Shown: positions 45,859 to 55,121, numbered from the stretch's first letter. The stretch: 64,000 nt of DNA from Paenibacillus montanisoli (GCF_003268025.1 NZ_QLUW01000002.1:682001-746000), one strand, 5' to 3'. The notes: generated from the letters alone by a model not told the origin. Numbers and translations: made by a program.

Positions 45859-46647
45859 CTATGCCGCAGGACCTTGCAAAATATCGAATAGCTTCCGCAT
45901 GGCAGTGAACATCTGTTCAAACAAGTGCTCATACAGCGCAATGAGACCCGGCATCATCACGGCCAGCATCAGAAAGCCGACGATGATTTTAATCGGAATC
46001 CCGATTACGAACACATTGTATTGCGGCGCAGTACGCGCTAGAAAACCTAAACCGACGTCGGTTAAAAACATGGCAACGACTAAAGGCGCGGACATCTGGA
46101 TCGCGAGCAGAAAGGTCTGCCCCAGCATGCTTGTCAGATAGCTGGACACGCTCCCCGCACTGACGTGGGCAAACAACGGATTGGTCAGCGGTATCCATTC
46201 ATAGCTTTGCAGCAGCGCGGAAAGCAAATAATGATGGCCATTGATCGACAGGAACAGAAGCGTTGCGATCATGCCTTTGAAGTTTCCCATCAGCGGTGCG
46301 GAGGCGCCGGTCATCGGATCGATGATGTTCGCCATCCCGAAGCCCATCTGCATGTCGATCAAACTGCCCGCCGTATTTACGATGGTAAAGAACAGATATG
46401 CTGCGAACCCGAGCAGGACACCTGCCAATATCTCGCGAATGACCGCCAACATATATTCGGCATCCGGGACGATCGTCTGCTTCAGGCCATAGGTTAGAAA
46501 AACAAGCAGCGAGACAAAAAAGCAGAACCCCAATTTAAACGTATTCGGCACATTTCGAGTCGAAAACACGGGCGCTACGACGAAAAACGCAGTAATTCGA
46601 CAAAAAATCAGCAAAAAAATAGGGAATCCTTGAAGGAACAACTCCAT
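45859..46647 (-). CDS. fliR: Flagellar export gate protein FliR
   Basis: A core component of the FliPQR export gate. 262 residues with about six hydrophobic segments: FPIFLLIFCRITAFFVVAPV at the start, then the conserved GFGMANIIDPMTGASAPLMG and LGFLARTAPQYNVFVIGIPI. It lies 11 bp after fliQ and before flhB, the conserved fliPQR-flhB order. Confidence 0.97.
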   Translation of the reverse strand: MELFLQGFPIFLLIFCRITAFFVVAPVFSTRNVPNTFKLGFCFFVSLLVFLTYGLKQTIVPDAEYMLAVIREILAGVLLGFAAYLFFTIVNTAGSLIDMQMGFGMANIIDPMTGASAPLMGNFKGMIATLLFLSINGHHYLLSALLQSYEWIPLTNPLFAHVSAGSVSSYLTSMLGQTFLLAIQMSAPLVVAMFLTDVGLGFLARTAPQYNVFVIGIPIKIIVGFLMLAVMMPGLIALYEHLFEQMFTAMRKLFDILQGPAA

Positions 46648-46658
46648 CGATCCACAGC

Positions 46659-46928
46659 CTATCCGATGTATTTATACAAGTTATTCAGCAGGTTGTAGGT
46701 GAAATCGACCAGCGTATTCAGAATCCACGGCCCAAATAGCAGGATGGAGAGCAGTACGGCCGCCACTTTTGGAACAAAGGCCAGTGTCTGCTCTTGGATT
46801 TGCGTAGTAGCTTGAAAAATACTAACAATCAAGCCGACGATAAGTCCAATTACCAGCATTGGCGCACTGGCTTTCAATATGGTATAGACGGCCTGTCCGG
46901 CTAAGGCGATGATGAAATCGGAACTCAT
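46659..46928 (-). CDS. fliQ: Flagellar export gate protein FliQ
   Basis: A small gate protein of 89 residues with two transmembrane helices (MLVIGLIVGLIVSIFQATTQ and LLSILLFGPWIL). The QEQTLAFVPK loop between them is diagnostic of FliQ. It sits between fliP and fliR. Confidence 0.97.
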   Translation of the reverse strand: MSSDFIIALAGQAVYTILKASAPMLVIGLIVGLIVSIFQATTQIQEQTLAFVPKVAAVLLSILLFGPWILNTLVDFTYNLLNNLYKYIG

Positions 46929-46952
46929 GCTTGTACTCCTTCCTAGCGGAAC

Positions 46953-47708
46953 CTACGTGTTAAAACTAAGCAAAAGCGACTTGACGACCAGGTACCAGCC
47001 GTCTACCAGAACAAATAGCAAAATTTTGAATGGCAGCGAGATCATGACCGGCGGAAGCATCATCATCCCCATCGCCATTAACGTACTGGCCACAACCATA
47101 TCGATAACGAGGAACGGAATGAAGATCATGAAGCCCATCTGAAATGACGTTCGGAGCTCGCTTAGCGCATAAGCCGGAACCATGACCGTAATCGGTACGT
47201 CCTTAATCGATTTCGGCTTCTCCGTCTTCGTATATTTCAAGAATAAAAGCAAATCCTTCTCGCGTGTCTGCTTCATCATAAATGTCTTCATCGGTTCAGC
47301 CGCTTTGCTGAGCGCTTCCGTTTGCGTCAGTTCGCCTTTGAGATAAGGCTGTAGTGCGACTTGGTTCACCGTGCCCAGAGTCGGTGCCATGATGAAGAAG
47401 GTTAGAAACATGGCAAGGCCGACGAGCACTTGGTTCGGCGGTGTCGTCTGCGTGCCAAGCGAAGTACGAACGAAGCCAAGAACAATGATAATTCGCGTAA
47501 AGCTTGTCATAAGCACGAGAATTGCCGGGGCTACGCTTAGAACCGTAATTATGAGAAGCAGCGAAAGGGCGCTCGTCCCTGGAGACTCGCTGCCGCTGTC
47601 TCCGATGCTTACGCTGACGTTTGGCAGCGGCTCGGCGAAGGCTTGGGAATGCAGCAGCGTGCCAAGCAATTGTAAGACAGCAGCCGTCAGTACGATTTTT
47701 TTATTCAT
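46953..47708 (-). CDS. fliP: Flagellar export gate protein FliP
   Basis: The main gate protein, five copies per gate. 251 residues: a cleavable signal (VLTAAVLQLLGTLLHSQAFA), then LLLIITVLSVAPAILVLMTS, SFTRIIIVLGFVRTSLGTQT and the conserved PPNQVLVGLAMFLTFFIM. The C-terminal pair of membrane helices includes MGMMMLPPVMISLPFKILLF. It overlaps fliO by 4 bp. Confidence 0.98.
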   Translation of the reverse strand: MNKKIVLTAAVLQLLGTLLHSQAFAEPLPNVSVSIGDSGSESPGTSALSLLLIITVLSVAPAILVLMTSFTRIIIVLGFVRTSLGTQTTPPNQVLVGLAMFLTFFIMAPTLGTVNQVALQPYLKGELTQTEALSKAAEPMKTFMMKQTREKDLLLFLKYTKTEKPKSIKDVPITVMVPAYALSELRTSFQMGFMIFIPFLVIDMVVASTLMAMGMMMLPPVMISLPFKILLFVLVDGWYLVVKSLLLSFNT

Positions 47709-48316
47709 TTGTCCAACAACCGATCATTGTGATTTTGCTCTCTAAGCAGCTCTTCTACTTTTTGCTTCTGATCCGACTGACGCATCATGCCGTTATTAAG
47801 CAGCTCCTTGAAGGAAGCCGCAGCTTGCCATGGCTCGCTTGCAGGCTCATCCTCTTTGCCGCTTCTGCGGAACCAGCCGATCAAATCCGCCAAGCTCGGC
47901 GAGTTCCAGGAGCGGCCATTCTGCTGTTCAATTGCTTCCAGTACGGCTGCCGCCGTTTCCGGATCGTCAATCTTATCTAGCAGCGTAATGCTCTCTCCTA
48001 CTCCGACCACGTAAACGCGACCGGACAACTCTACCACTTGCAGCGATTTATTCTGGCCTAACGGAATGCCCCCTAAGGAGCGAAGCGCCCGATTGGTCCC
48101 CCATCCGCGGTTGCGGCTGGCCAGCCACCTAATAACGAGAATAATGAGTCCGATGACCAGCATGAGCGCAACGATGACCCAGATGTAATAACCGATGCCC
48201 GTACCGATTACGGGTTTTTCCTCGTCGCCGTTTATTTCCGCTGACGCGAGACTTGCTGTCATCAGCCAGCCGGAGACAGCCATTGCAGCAAGTAGGATTC
48301 CCTTTGAAACTTTCAT
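47705..48316 (-). CDS. fliO: Flagellar biosynthesis protein FliO (FliZ-type)
   Basis: Helps assemble the FliP ring. 203 residues with a signal peptide (LLAAMAVSGWLMTASLASAE), a membrane segment (YYIWVIVALMLVIGLIILVI) and a FliO domain: RALRSLGGIPLGQNKSLQVV, VYVVGVGESITLLDKIDDPE. The hydrophilic C-terminal tail of about 80 residues is longer than in enteric FliO, as in the B. subtilis protein called FliZ. It lies 4 bp after cheY. Confidence 0.93.
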   Translation of the reverse strand: MKVSKGILLAAMAVSGWLMTASLASAEINGDEEKPVIGTGIGYYIWVIVALMLVIGLIILVIRWLASRNRGWGTNRALRSLGGIPLGQNKSLQVVELSGRVYVVGVGESITLLDKIDDPETAAAVLEAIEQQNGRSWNSPSLADLIGWFRRSGKEDEPASEPWQAAASFKELLNNGMMRQSDQKQKVEELLREQNHNDRLLDK

Positions 48317-48320
48317 TCTA

Positions 48321-48683
48321 CTAACCTATTGTTTTCTTGATCGCTTCAATAACGCGGTCAGCCTGAAATGGTTTTACGATGAAGTCTTTAGCACCGGCTT
48401 GAATGGCATCGATAACCATGGCTTGTTGTCCCATCGCGGAGCACATAATGACTTTGGCATTGCCGTCAAGCTTCTTGATTTCCTTGAGCGCGACGATCCC
48501 GTCCATCTCTGGCATCGTGATGTCCATCGTAATCAAGTCAGGCTTCAATTCTTTGTACTTTTCGATTGCTTGCGCGCCGTCTTGCGCTTCCCCAACTACT
48601 TCGTATCCGTTCTTCGTCAATATATCGCGGATCATCATTCTCATGAATGCTGCGTCGTCTACGATCAAAATGCGATTTGCCAT
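48321..48683 (-). CDS. cheY: Chemotaxis response regulator CheY
   Basis: A single-domain receiver that binds the motor switch when phosphorylated; in Bacillus this promotes smooth swimming. The 120 residues have the acidic pocket ILIVDDAAFMRMM (Asp9, Asp10), the phospho-acceptor Asp54 in LITMDITMPEMDG, CSAMGQQ with the conserved Ser/Thr position, and the lysine in FIVKPFQ. It lies between fliY and fliO, as in B. subtilis. Confidence 0.97.
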   Translation of the reverse strand: MANRILIVDDAAFMRMMIRDILTKNGYEVVGEAQDGAQAIEKYKELKPDLITMDITMPEMDGIVALKEIKKLDGNAKVIMCSAMGQQAMVIDAIQAGAKDFIVKPFQADRVIEAIKKTIG

Positions 48684-48703
48684 CGTTTCTTCCCCCTAAG
48701 GTG

Positions 48704-50125
48704 TTATTGTAATTTTTGGATACGATCCCATTGGCTGACGATATCTGTAACGCGAACGCCGAAGTTCTCGTCGATAACGACGACTTCGCCTTTGGCTATG
48801 AGTTTGTTATTGACCAAGATATCGACCGGCTCCCCGGCCAGCTTGTCCAGCTCAATGATCGAACCCTGCGACAACTCAAGAATTTCCTTAATTTGCTTCT
48901 GAGTCCTTCCTAATTCTACTGTGACCTTAAGCGGTATGTCGAGCAGCAAATTCAAATTAGAATCATCCTGCTGCACATAAGGCGCGCCTTGAAAATTAGC
49001 GAATTGCACAGGCTGTACATTGATGTTCCGGTTCGGAACACCGCCATACGTTTGGGGCCCGGCAGGCGGTGCTGCATAGTACGGCATAGCCGGCATTGGC
49101 GGCTGCATATATGCGGCTGGCTGCTGCGCGTAGGCCTCAGGTGACGGCATATATGCAGTCGGCTGCTGCACGTAGGCCTCAGGTGACGGCATGGATGCAG
49201 TCGGCTGCTGCACGTAGGTTTCAGGAGGCGGCATATATGCGGCCGGCGCTTCCGGTATGTAAGCCGGCGGCGTATGTACTGGCACAGGCGCATAGGCTGG
49301 CGCAGGCGCATAGGCTGGCGCAGGCGCATAGGCTGGCGCAGGCGCATAGGCTGGCGCCGATGCGGGTGCCTGCATGGCTGCTGGCGTTGGCGCGGGTGCC
49401 GGTGTTGGTGCAGGTGCCGGTGCAGGCTCTGAAGCTCCGCCCATAAGCGTGTCTACCATTTCCTTGGCGAATGAAATCGGCAGCAGCTGCATGATGGTCG
49501 AATCGATCAGATCGCCGATCGCCAAGCGGAACGATACTTTAATGAAGAGATCGTCCGGAGGCAGCTTCTCCACGCCGGTTCCGCTGTGCATATCCAAGAT
49601 ATCGATGCCTGGCGGCGAGATGTTAACAAAACGGTTGAAAATCGTCGACATCGAGGTGGCGGAGGAGCCCATCATTTGATTCATCGCTTCCTGAACGGCA
49701 CTGATGTGAATATCGTTCAGCTCCGAACCGAGCAACTTGCCTTCGCCGCCCAGCATCAAATCGGCGATTGTCTGGGCGTCCTTCGTCTTGATGACCAAAG
49801 AATTGATCCCTTGAAACCCATCCACATAGCTCACCGACACGGCTACATGCGGCTTCGGAAACTCATCGTCCAGCTCATTGCGACTAATGAGCGAGACTTG
49901 AGGCGTCGTGATATCTACTTTTCTGCCCAGCAGCGTCGATAGCGCCGTTGCCGCGCTGCCGAACGTAATATTGCCGATCTCGCCCAACGCATCTTGTTCG
50001 ATCGCGCTGAGATACTTATTTAACTCTTGCTCCCGTTTAAACGGTGCCGGCATATCGAGCTCATCGGAAGATTGTCGCAGCAAGGCATCGATCTCTTCTT
50101 GCGATAAATAGTCTTTACTCGTCAT
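48704..50125 (-). CDS. fliY: Flagellar switch phosphatase FliY with long Pro/Ala/Tyr-rich linker
   Basis: A C-ring protein joining a CheC-type phosphatase to a FliN-type SpoA domain. The 473 residues start with a CheY-P-binding peptide (DYLSQEEIDALLRQSS). Two active-site repeats follow: DALGEIGNITFGSAATALST and ISAVQEAMNQMMGSSATSMS. A long low-complexity linker (about 230-355) precedes the FliN domain (LLLDIPLKVTVELGRTQKQI). B. subtilis FliY has about 378 residues, so the linker explains most of the extra length. The ATG at 50125 overlaps the fliM stop by 11 bp and has GGAGG upstream. Confidence 0.96.
   Translation of the reverse strand: MTSKDYLSQEEIDALLRQSSDELDMPAPFKREQELNKYLSAIEQDALGEIGNITFGSAATALSTLLGRKVDITTPQVSLISRNELDDEFPKPHVAVSVSYVDGFQGINSLVIKTKDAQTIADLMLGGEGKLLGSELNDIHISAVQEAMNQMMGSSATSMSTIFNRFVNISPPGIDILDMHSGTGVEKLPPDDLFIKVSFRLAIGDLIDSTIMQLLPISFAKEMVDTLMGGASEPAPAPAPTPAPAPTPAAMQAPASAPAYAPAPAYAPAPAYAPAPAYAPVPVHTPPAYIPEAPAAYMPPPETYVQQPTASMPSPEAYVQQPTAYMPSPEAYAQQPAAYMQPPMPAMPYYAAPPAGPQTYGGVPNRNINVQPVQFANFQGAPYVQQDDSNLNLLLDIPLKVTVELGRTQKQIKEILELSQGSIIELDKLAGEPVDILVNNKLIAKGEVVVIDENFGVRVTDIVSQWDRIQKLQ
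49085..49440 (-). repeat. In-frame repeats coding the FliY linker
   Basis: Two repeat types lie in tandem within fliY. One is a PAYAPA hexapeptide repeated about four times (around 49300-49350), next to a PAPAPT tract. The other is a longer unit of the form SPEAYVQQPTAYMP repeated about three times (around 49105-49230). At DNA level the copies are nearly identical, so slippage or recombination could change linker length in frame. Confidence 0.88.
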
Positions 50126-51116
50126 ACCCTTCCTCCACTCCTTCAGTGAGGATTTCATCGATTTGAACGGCCATCCGGTCTTTGACCGAACCCGGACTCC
50201 CGATAAATTTCAGCTTATCCCCGACTTTTATGTCAAGTCCTTGATCTATTGGCTTTTTGAGCGATATGACATCTCCGATCGACAGCCCTAAAAACTCGCG
50301 AATCGAAATGCTGGACTGGCCTAGCTCGCAGACGATCGGCAGCGTGGCTTTGCTGACGCGCTGCTTAAGCACCTCAATTTCTTCCGGCGCTCTCGTCTTC
50401 TTCTGTGAAACGAACCAATGATGCACCGAAAGCCTTGGCATGATCGGTTCGATTACGACATGCGGGATACACAGGTTGATCATCCCTGTCGTATCGCCGA
50501 TCTTCGTGCTAAGCGAGATCAACGCGATCGTCTCGTTCGGGGAAACGATCTGCATGAACTGCGGATTCGTTTCGAGCGCTTCCATGCGAGGCGAAATATC
50601 GATGATCGTCTTCCATGCTTCTTGCAGGCTTTCGAAGGCGCGGCTGAAAATCCGTTCCATGATCGTCGTTTCGATCTCCGTGAGCGCGTTGATTTTGGAA
50701 GGAGCTACGCCTTGTCCTCCGAGCAGCCGATCCAGCATCGCATAGGCGACGTTCGGGTGAACCTCCAGCACCATTCTGCCTTCGAGCGGATCCGCTTCAA
50801 ATATATTCAGAATCGTCATCTTCGGAATCGAACGGATAAACTCGTCATAAGGCAGCTGTTCGACATCGACGACGCTGATTTGAACAAATGTACGAAGCTG
50901 CGCTGAGAAATAGGTGGTCAAATATCGCGCGAAGTTTTCGTGTATCCGGGTCAAGCTGCGGATATGATCCTTCGAGAAACGGACCGCGCGTTTGAATTCA
51001 TAAACACGTATTTTCTTCTGCGTTTCTTCCTTTTTTAATTCTTCAGCATCCATTTCACCGGATGATAGGGCAGCGAGCAACGCGTCAATCTCGTTCTGCG
51101 ACAGAACATCAACCAA
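50115..51116 (-). CDS. fliM: Flagellar motor switch protein FliM
   Basis: Middle ring protein of the C-ring, which binds CheY-P and contacts FliG. 333 residues: the N-terminal CheY-P-binding motif VDVLSQNEIDALLAALSSG, a CheC-like middle domain (FARYLTTYFSAQLRTFVQIS, MLDRLLGGQG) and a C-terminal SpoA domain (LPIVCELGQSSISIREFLGL). The TTG start has GGGGGTG 6 bp upstream. It follows fliL by 44 bp. Confidence 0.97.
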   Translation of the reverse strand: MVDVLSQNEIDALLAALSSGEMDAEELKKEETQKKIRVYEFKRAVRFSKDHIRSLTRIHENFARYLTTYFSAQLRTFVQISVVDVEQLPYDEFIRSIPKMTILNIFEADPLEGRMVLEVHPNVAYAMLDRLLGGQGVAPSKINALTEIETTIMERIFSRAFESLQEAWKTIIDISPRMEALETNPQFMQIVSPNETIALISLSTKIGDTTGMINLCIPHVVIEPIMPRLSVHHWFVSQKKTRAPEEIEVLKQRVSKATLPIVCELGQSSISIREFLGLSIGDVISLKKPIDQGLDIKVGDKLKFIGSPGSVKDRMAVQIDEILTEGVEEGYDE

Positions 51117-51160
51117 TTATTTCACCCCCTTCAAAGGAATACATCATAGGTATGTGATGA

Positions 51161-51640
51161 TTACAGCCTCGTAACGATGTAGTCGGTTACTTCGATTTTT
51201 ACCAGCTTGCCTTCCGGCAGAACCGGATTGATCAGATTAAGCAGCTTCGCGCAGAGCTCGTCTTTTCCCGCAGAGCCGTTAATTTGCTCCGGCTTCATGT
51301 CGGAGAGCGTGCGGATGATGATCGGTTTGATTTGAATGTTGCTGATTTTATCGAAATCCTCTTTCGTCGATTTCTCATCTAATTGAAAAGCAAGCCCGAG
51401 AACCGCGATATACTCCGGATCCGCAAGGTTTGTTTTTATATCCTTAATTTCGCTGGTCAATTCCACGCGTTCATCCGCATCAAGCATTTCCGCTTGGACG
51501 GCTTCCGCATTGCTTGCCGCCTTGCCGGCAGCATCCTTCGGCTCTTCGCTCATCATGGACTTATACAAAATAACGGCTACGATTGCGATCAGCGTAATGG
51601 CTAGCAGGATAGTAATGAGCCAGGGCAGCATTTTTTTCAT
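51161..51640 (-). CDS. fliL: Flagellar basal body-associated protein FliL
   Basis: A membrane protein around the stator that supports torque generation. 159 residues with one N-terminal helix (LPWLITILLAITLIAIVAVI) and a periplasmic-type FliL domain: EYIAVLGLAFQLDEKSTKED, then KPIIIRTLSDMKPEQINGSA. It overlaps flbD by 4 bp. Confidence 0.94.
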   Translation of the reverse strand: MKKMLPWLITILLAITLIAIVAVILYKSMMSEEPKDAAGKAASNAEAVQAEMLDADERVELTSEIKDIKTNLADPEYIAVLGLAFQLDEKSTKEDFDKISNIQIKPIIIRTLSDMKPEQINGSAGKDELCAKLLNLINPVLPEGKLVKIEVTDYIVTRL

Positions 51641-51864
51641 GTCGGCGGTCCCTCCGATTGTTCGCTCTTTATGGTCGCCGCATAGACGCCGATTGAGCGA
51701 AGATACGACTGTATGGAGGAAATGACTTCGTTTGCTTTCTCCAACACCAATATTTTCTTTCCGGTAGTCAACGTAATAAGCGTATCCGGCGTTTCTTCGA
51801 CCAGCTCGATAAGGAGCGCGTTAATATGTAAGGTTTTTCCGTTTAAACGCGTTACGGCAATCAT
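51637..51864 (-). CDS. flbD: FlbD family flagellar protein (SwrD-like)
   Basis: A 75-residue protein: MIAVTRLNGKTLHINALLIE, followed by VEETPDTLITLTTGKKILVL, which is the full FlbD/SwrD family signature. SwrD in B. subtilis increases flagellar power by acting with the stators. The location between the hook gene and fliL is conserved. Confidence 0.93.
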   Translation of the reverse strand: MIAVTRLNGKTLHINALLIELVEETPDTLITLTTGKKILVLEKANEVISSIQSYLRSIGVYAATIKSEQSEGPPT

Positions 51865-51917
51865 GGGCTTCCTCCTTAACCTGGCGGGGAGGCGGTTAAC
51901 CCCCCTCGGTTATTTAC

Positions 51918-52745
51918 CTATCGTTTTAAATTAACGACCTCTTGCAAAATCTCGTCGGATGTCGTGATGATCCGCGAATTTGCTTGGAAACCGCGCTGCG
52001 CAACGATCATCTCGGTAAACTCCGAAGTCAAATCGACGTTCGACATTTCCAGCTGGCCGGAAATGATTGCGCCTGTTCCGGCTTCCGCATCGCCTGCCGT
52101 CGTCATGACCACTTCGCCGTCGAGGTTCGCGTTCGGCGTCATGCGGTACAGGTTGCCGCCGATTTTCTCAAGGCCGTTCGGGTTCGTCACTTTCACGACG
52201 CCGAGCTGGAAGCCCGATGGCTGGCTCTCGCCGTCAGCTCCGACTGCGATAATGGAACCGTCCTGCGCGATCGTAAACGATTTGACCTCGGCTGGATCGA
52301 GCGTAATCGGTCCGCCATTGGCGTCGAGGACGAACATGCCGTCTCCGTTTACTAGCTGGCCCGCACCATCAAGCGTAAAGTTGCCGGCACGCGTAAGGAA
52401 TGGAACCTCGCCGCCGTCTGCCGAAGGGGAAACCGCGAAAAACCCGTCTCCGTCGATACGCACGTCTGTCGGATTGTTCGTCGTCATAGCACTGCCTGGC
52501 GTGTGAATCGTATCGATGGCTGCAATCGCAACGCCCAGACCGACTTGCTTCGCGTTTACGCCGCCTGTCGTTCCTTCCTCCGGACGCGTCACGCCGGAAA
52601 CGGTCTGGCTCAAAATATCTTTGAACATGACGCGGCCCGCTTTAAAGCCTACTGTATTTACGTTCGCGATATTGTTGCCGATGACATCAAGCTTCGTTTG
52701 AAAACCGCGCATGCCGGATACGCCGGAGTACATTGATCTTAACAT
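51918..52745 (-). CDS. flgG: Flagellar hook / hook-basal body protein (FlgG/FlgE family)
   Basis: A rod/hook family protein of 275 residues. The N-terminal rod-assembly motif is MLRSMYSGVSGMRGFQTKLD with VIGNNIANVNTVGFKAGRVM. The central domain includes VRIDGDGFFAVSPSADGG and FLTRAGNFTLDGAGQLVNGD. The C-terminal D0 helix ends MIVAQRGFQANSRIITTSDE. The B. subtilis orthologue at this locus was called flgG and is now regarded as the hook protein FlgE, so the product here is most likely the hook subunit. Confidence 0.95.
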   Translation of the reverse strand: MLRSMYSGVSGMRGFQTKLDVIGNNIANVNTVGFKAGRVMFKDILSQTVSGVTRPEEGTTGGVNAKQVGLGVAIAAIDTIHTPGSAMTTNNPTDVRIDGDGFFAVSPSADGGEVPFLTRAGNFTLDGAGQLVNGDGMFVLDANGGPITLDPAEVKSFTIAQDGSIIAVGADGESQPSGFQLGVVKVTNPNGLEKIGGNLYRMTPNANLDGEVVMTTAGDAEAGTGAIISGQLEMSNVDLTSEFTEMIVAQRGFQANSRIITTSDEILQEVVNLKR

Positions 52746-52862
52746 TTCGGTTCAACCTCCTAGTGGTGTAAGTCCAGTTTGACTGACTTGCGAATTGTCC
52801 ATTGTTCGAACCGCTTCCGTCGATCCGCGGTTCTTCGGCTTCCTATCCAGAGGTCCAGCCGA

Positions 52863-53228
52863 TTAAGAAACAATGACTGCACTATCAATTTGGGTAAACA
52901 CATTGTCTTGCATCGAGCTGCCGTCCATTGCGGTGACGACCGTTCGGCTAGGCACATTAACGATCATCGCGATGTCGCGGTATAGAACCAAGGAATCCTT
53001 TGCTCCTTTGGCAGCTGCTTGATCAATCGCGTTTACGATCTTATTAAGGGTTTCGGGCTTCAGCGATATCCCCCGTTGCTCCATCCGCAGCTCAGCATGG
53101 CTGCTGAACTTGAGTACGTTCCGGTCCAGCATTTCTTTAAACGTTGCCGCTCCTGGAGCGGCGGTTTCCTGCTGATTAGCCTTGCGAGGCTGAACGCTGC
53201 CGGTTAAGCGTAAATGGCCGATTTTCAT
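52863..53228 (-). CDS. TIGR02530-type flagellar operon protein
   Basis: About 121 residues, containing the diagnostic segment LKFSSHAELRMEQRGISLKP then ETLNKIVNAIDQAAAKGAKD, with DIAMIVNVPSRTVVTAMDGS near the end. This small family occurs only between flgD and the hook gene in Firmicute flagellar operons; its function is not known. The start is uncertain (ATG 53228, ATG 53240 or GTG 53252). I chose 53228, which follows the flgD stop. A 117 bp gap separates it from the hook gene. Confidence 0.88.
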   Translation of the reverse strand: MKIGHLRLTGSVQPRKANQQETAAPGAATFKEMLDRNVLKFSSHAELRMEQRGISLKPETLNKIVNAIDQAAAKGAKDSLVLYRDIAMIVNVPSRTVVTAMDGSSMQDNVFTQIDSAVIVS

Positions 53229-53232
53229 AATC

Positions 53233-53691
53233 TCATCCATTTGAAGCTTCACCGCCTTGATCTGCGATCGATACGATGTCGTCCAGCTTGATATCCTTCT
53301 CTCCGACTCGGGCGTACTGCACTTTGTCTTTAATGAGGATGGAATCCACTTTGCCGCTCATCGCGATCATATCGCCGGTATCGGCGTACTCATACCACTG
53401 CACGTCTTTACCGATCATGCTGGATGCCATGCCGAGATTCTGACGCAGCATCGTTAATTGATCCGACATGTTCACAAGCTGTTCGACGGATGAAAATTGC
53501 GCCATCTGCGCGATAAAATCCTTATCCTGAAGCGGCTGCATCGGATCCTGGTTCTGCAGCTGCGTGACTAGAATGCGCAGAAAGTCGTCTTTGCCTAGAG
53601 AGGAATCTGCCTTCTTCTCAGCGGCAGCCTGCACGTTGCTGGCACTATAGTAAGGCCATACGTTTCGTGTAGATACACGGTCGTCGGACAT
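53233..53691 (-). CDS. flgD: Hook capping protein FlgD
   Basis: The cap needed for hook subunit assembly. 152 residues with the conserved N-terminal segment LGKDDFLRILVTQLQNQDPM, then QPLQDKDFIAQMAQFSSVEQ, followed by a short beta-rich part (SSMIGKDVQWYEYADTGD). It is the short Bacillus-type form without the larger Ig-like domain of enteric FlgD. It follows fliK by 59 bp. Confidence 0.95.
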   Translation of the reverse strand: MSDDRVSTRNVWPYYSASNVQAAAEKKADSSLGKDDFLRILVTQLQNQDPMQPLQDKDFIAQMAQFSSVEQLVNMSDQLTMLRQNLGMASSMIGKDVQWYEYADTGDMIAMSGKVDSILIKDKVQYARVGEKDIKLDDIVSIADQGGEASNG

Positions 53692-53750
53692 GGTTCACGT
53701 CACCTCCGTTCTGTAGGTTCATCACTCCCGGCCGACTGAGCCGGCAACGA

Positions 53751-55121
53751 TTATGCGGTCGTATGAATCCCCCTGCCCAAGCCCAAATCACGGTCAACCG
53801 ACAGCTGAGTCGAAATCTCATCCAAGTCGGAATTGAAATCGATTTCGTTAACCGAGTCGTTGTCAGGGCTGTTTCGTTTAGACGGGCTTTGATCTCTTCC
53901 GCCATGACCTTGCCGGTCTTGGAACAGATTCGTCTGAACCTGCGTTTGGGAAACCTCAAGCTTATCTACGTGAAGCCCGTGGGATTGCAGAGCGGACCGC
54001 AGGTGTGCCATTTGATTCTCAAGCATGTCTTTCGCCGTCGCCGTATCCGTCAGGAACTGCGCGGTCAGCGTTCCATTATGCATGGTAATGTTGACATTAA
54101 CCTGTCCTAGATGCTCCGGGTACAAGGTCAGCTGGGCGTTCGAGATTCCGTTACCTGCCGTTACGTGAAACTGCTTAACAACCATGCCTTGGATCGTCGA
54201 TGCGAATTGCTGAACGGGTACCGGTTCGGCGCCGATTTGCTTGGATGCCGCCAGCTGTTGACGCTGCAGCTCTTGACTGCCTGTGAAAGCCGCCAAGTTT
54301 ATGCTATTTGGATCCATCGCCAGCTGAAGCGGCGCCCCTTCATGCTCCTGTTCCGGCTTTGCGTATGCTTTTAGCAATCCGACATGGAGGAACTGATGTG
54401 ACATACGCTGCAGGTGAGTGTTCGATGCAGGTACGGATTGCAGCGAACGGATGGCGGAAACTGCTGCATCCCCTTGTACATCCGCTGTTGCAGTACCGGT
54501 CGCCGAAGCAGAATCGGCCTTCGTCCCGCTCAGTAATTGCTCAAGAGCAACCAGCTGCTTGCTAATGATCGCATTCTGTTCTCGGCCGGTTGCGCTTCTT
54601 TTCTGCTGCTGCGCGAGCATTCGCAACTCTTGCAGTGCATCCTGCAAGCCCGATTTCAGAGCTTCTAGAACTTCGAAATGGACGGTTGCCGAAGCTTGAG
54701 AATCAGATGCTTCAAGCCCGCCGTCAGGAACTTGCGCAGGCTGCAGGACCGGCATTCCGGATAGCATGCTGAGCAAATCGTCCAGCAGAACCAACGCATC
54801 GCTTAGTTGGCCTTCCGACGTCGTTTGAGCCAGTTCCTCGGCATCTGTTTCGCTCAGCCTATTAAGCAGCTCCTCGATCGCGGCCAGCAAATCCGCAGAA
54901 GAGCTATTTTCGCCTAGCAGCGAAGCTAGCGCACTAACAGGCACGGCAGCGACGACGTTCGTCCCAGCGGCTGTCTGGATGCTTGCCGCCGCAGTTTCCG
55001 GACTTGCCAACGTCTGAACCAGTGTTTGATTGAACTCATTGCCGGCCTCAGCCCCTTTGGCAGCAGCACTTGTTCCTTGAGCCGTCGTGCGCGGCGCCGC
55101 GTTCGATATCGACATTTGCAT
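53751..55121 (-). CDS. fliK: Hook-length control protein FliK
   Basis: Measures hook length and signals FlhB to switch export specificity. The 456 residues have a long, low-complexity, Ala/Gln/Ser/Leu-rich N-terminal ruler region. The conserved C-terminal hook-length domain reads LTLYPEHLGQVNVNITMHNG, then AQFLTDTATAKDMLENQMAH, LRSALQSHGLHVDKLEVSQT. The tail beyond is charged and disordered. The ATG at 55121 has GGAGG 8 bp upstream. Confidence 0.93.
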   Translation of the reverse strand: MQMSISNAAPRTTAQGTSAAAKGAEAGNEFNQTLVQTLASPETAAASIQTAAGTNVVAAVPVSALASLLGENSSSADLLAAIEELLNRLSETDAEELAQTTSEGQLSDALVLLDDLLSMLSGMPVLQPAQVPDGGLEASDSQASATVHFEVLEALKSGLQDALQELRMLAQQQKRSATGREQNAIISKQLVALEQLLSGTKADSASATGTATADVQGDAAVSAIRSLQSVPASNTHLQRMSHQFLHVGLLKAYAKPEQEHEGAPLQLAMDPNSINLAAFTGSQELQRQQLAASKQIGAEPVPVQQFASTIQGMVVKQFHVTAGNGISNAQLTLYPEHLGQVNVNITMHNGTLTAQFLTDTATAKDMLENQMAHLRSALQSHGLHVDKLEVSQTQVQTNLFQDRQGHGGRDQSPSKRNSPDNDSVNEIDFNSDLDEISTQLSVDRDLGLGRGIHTTA

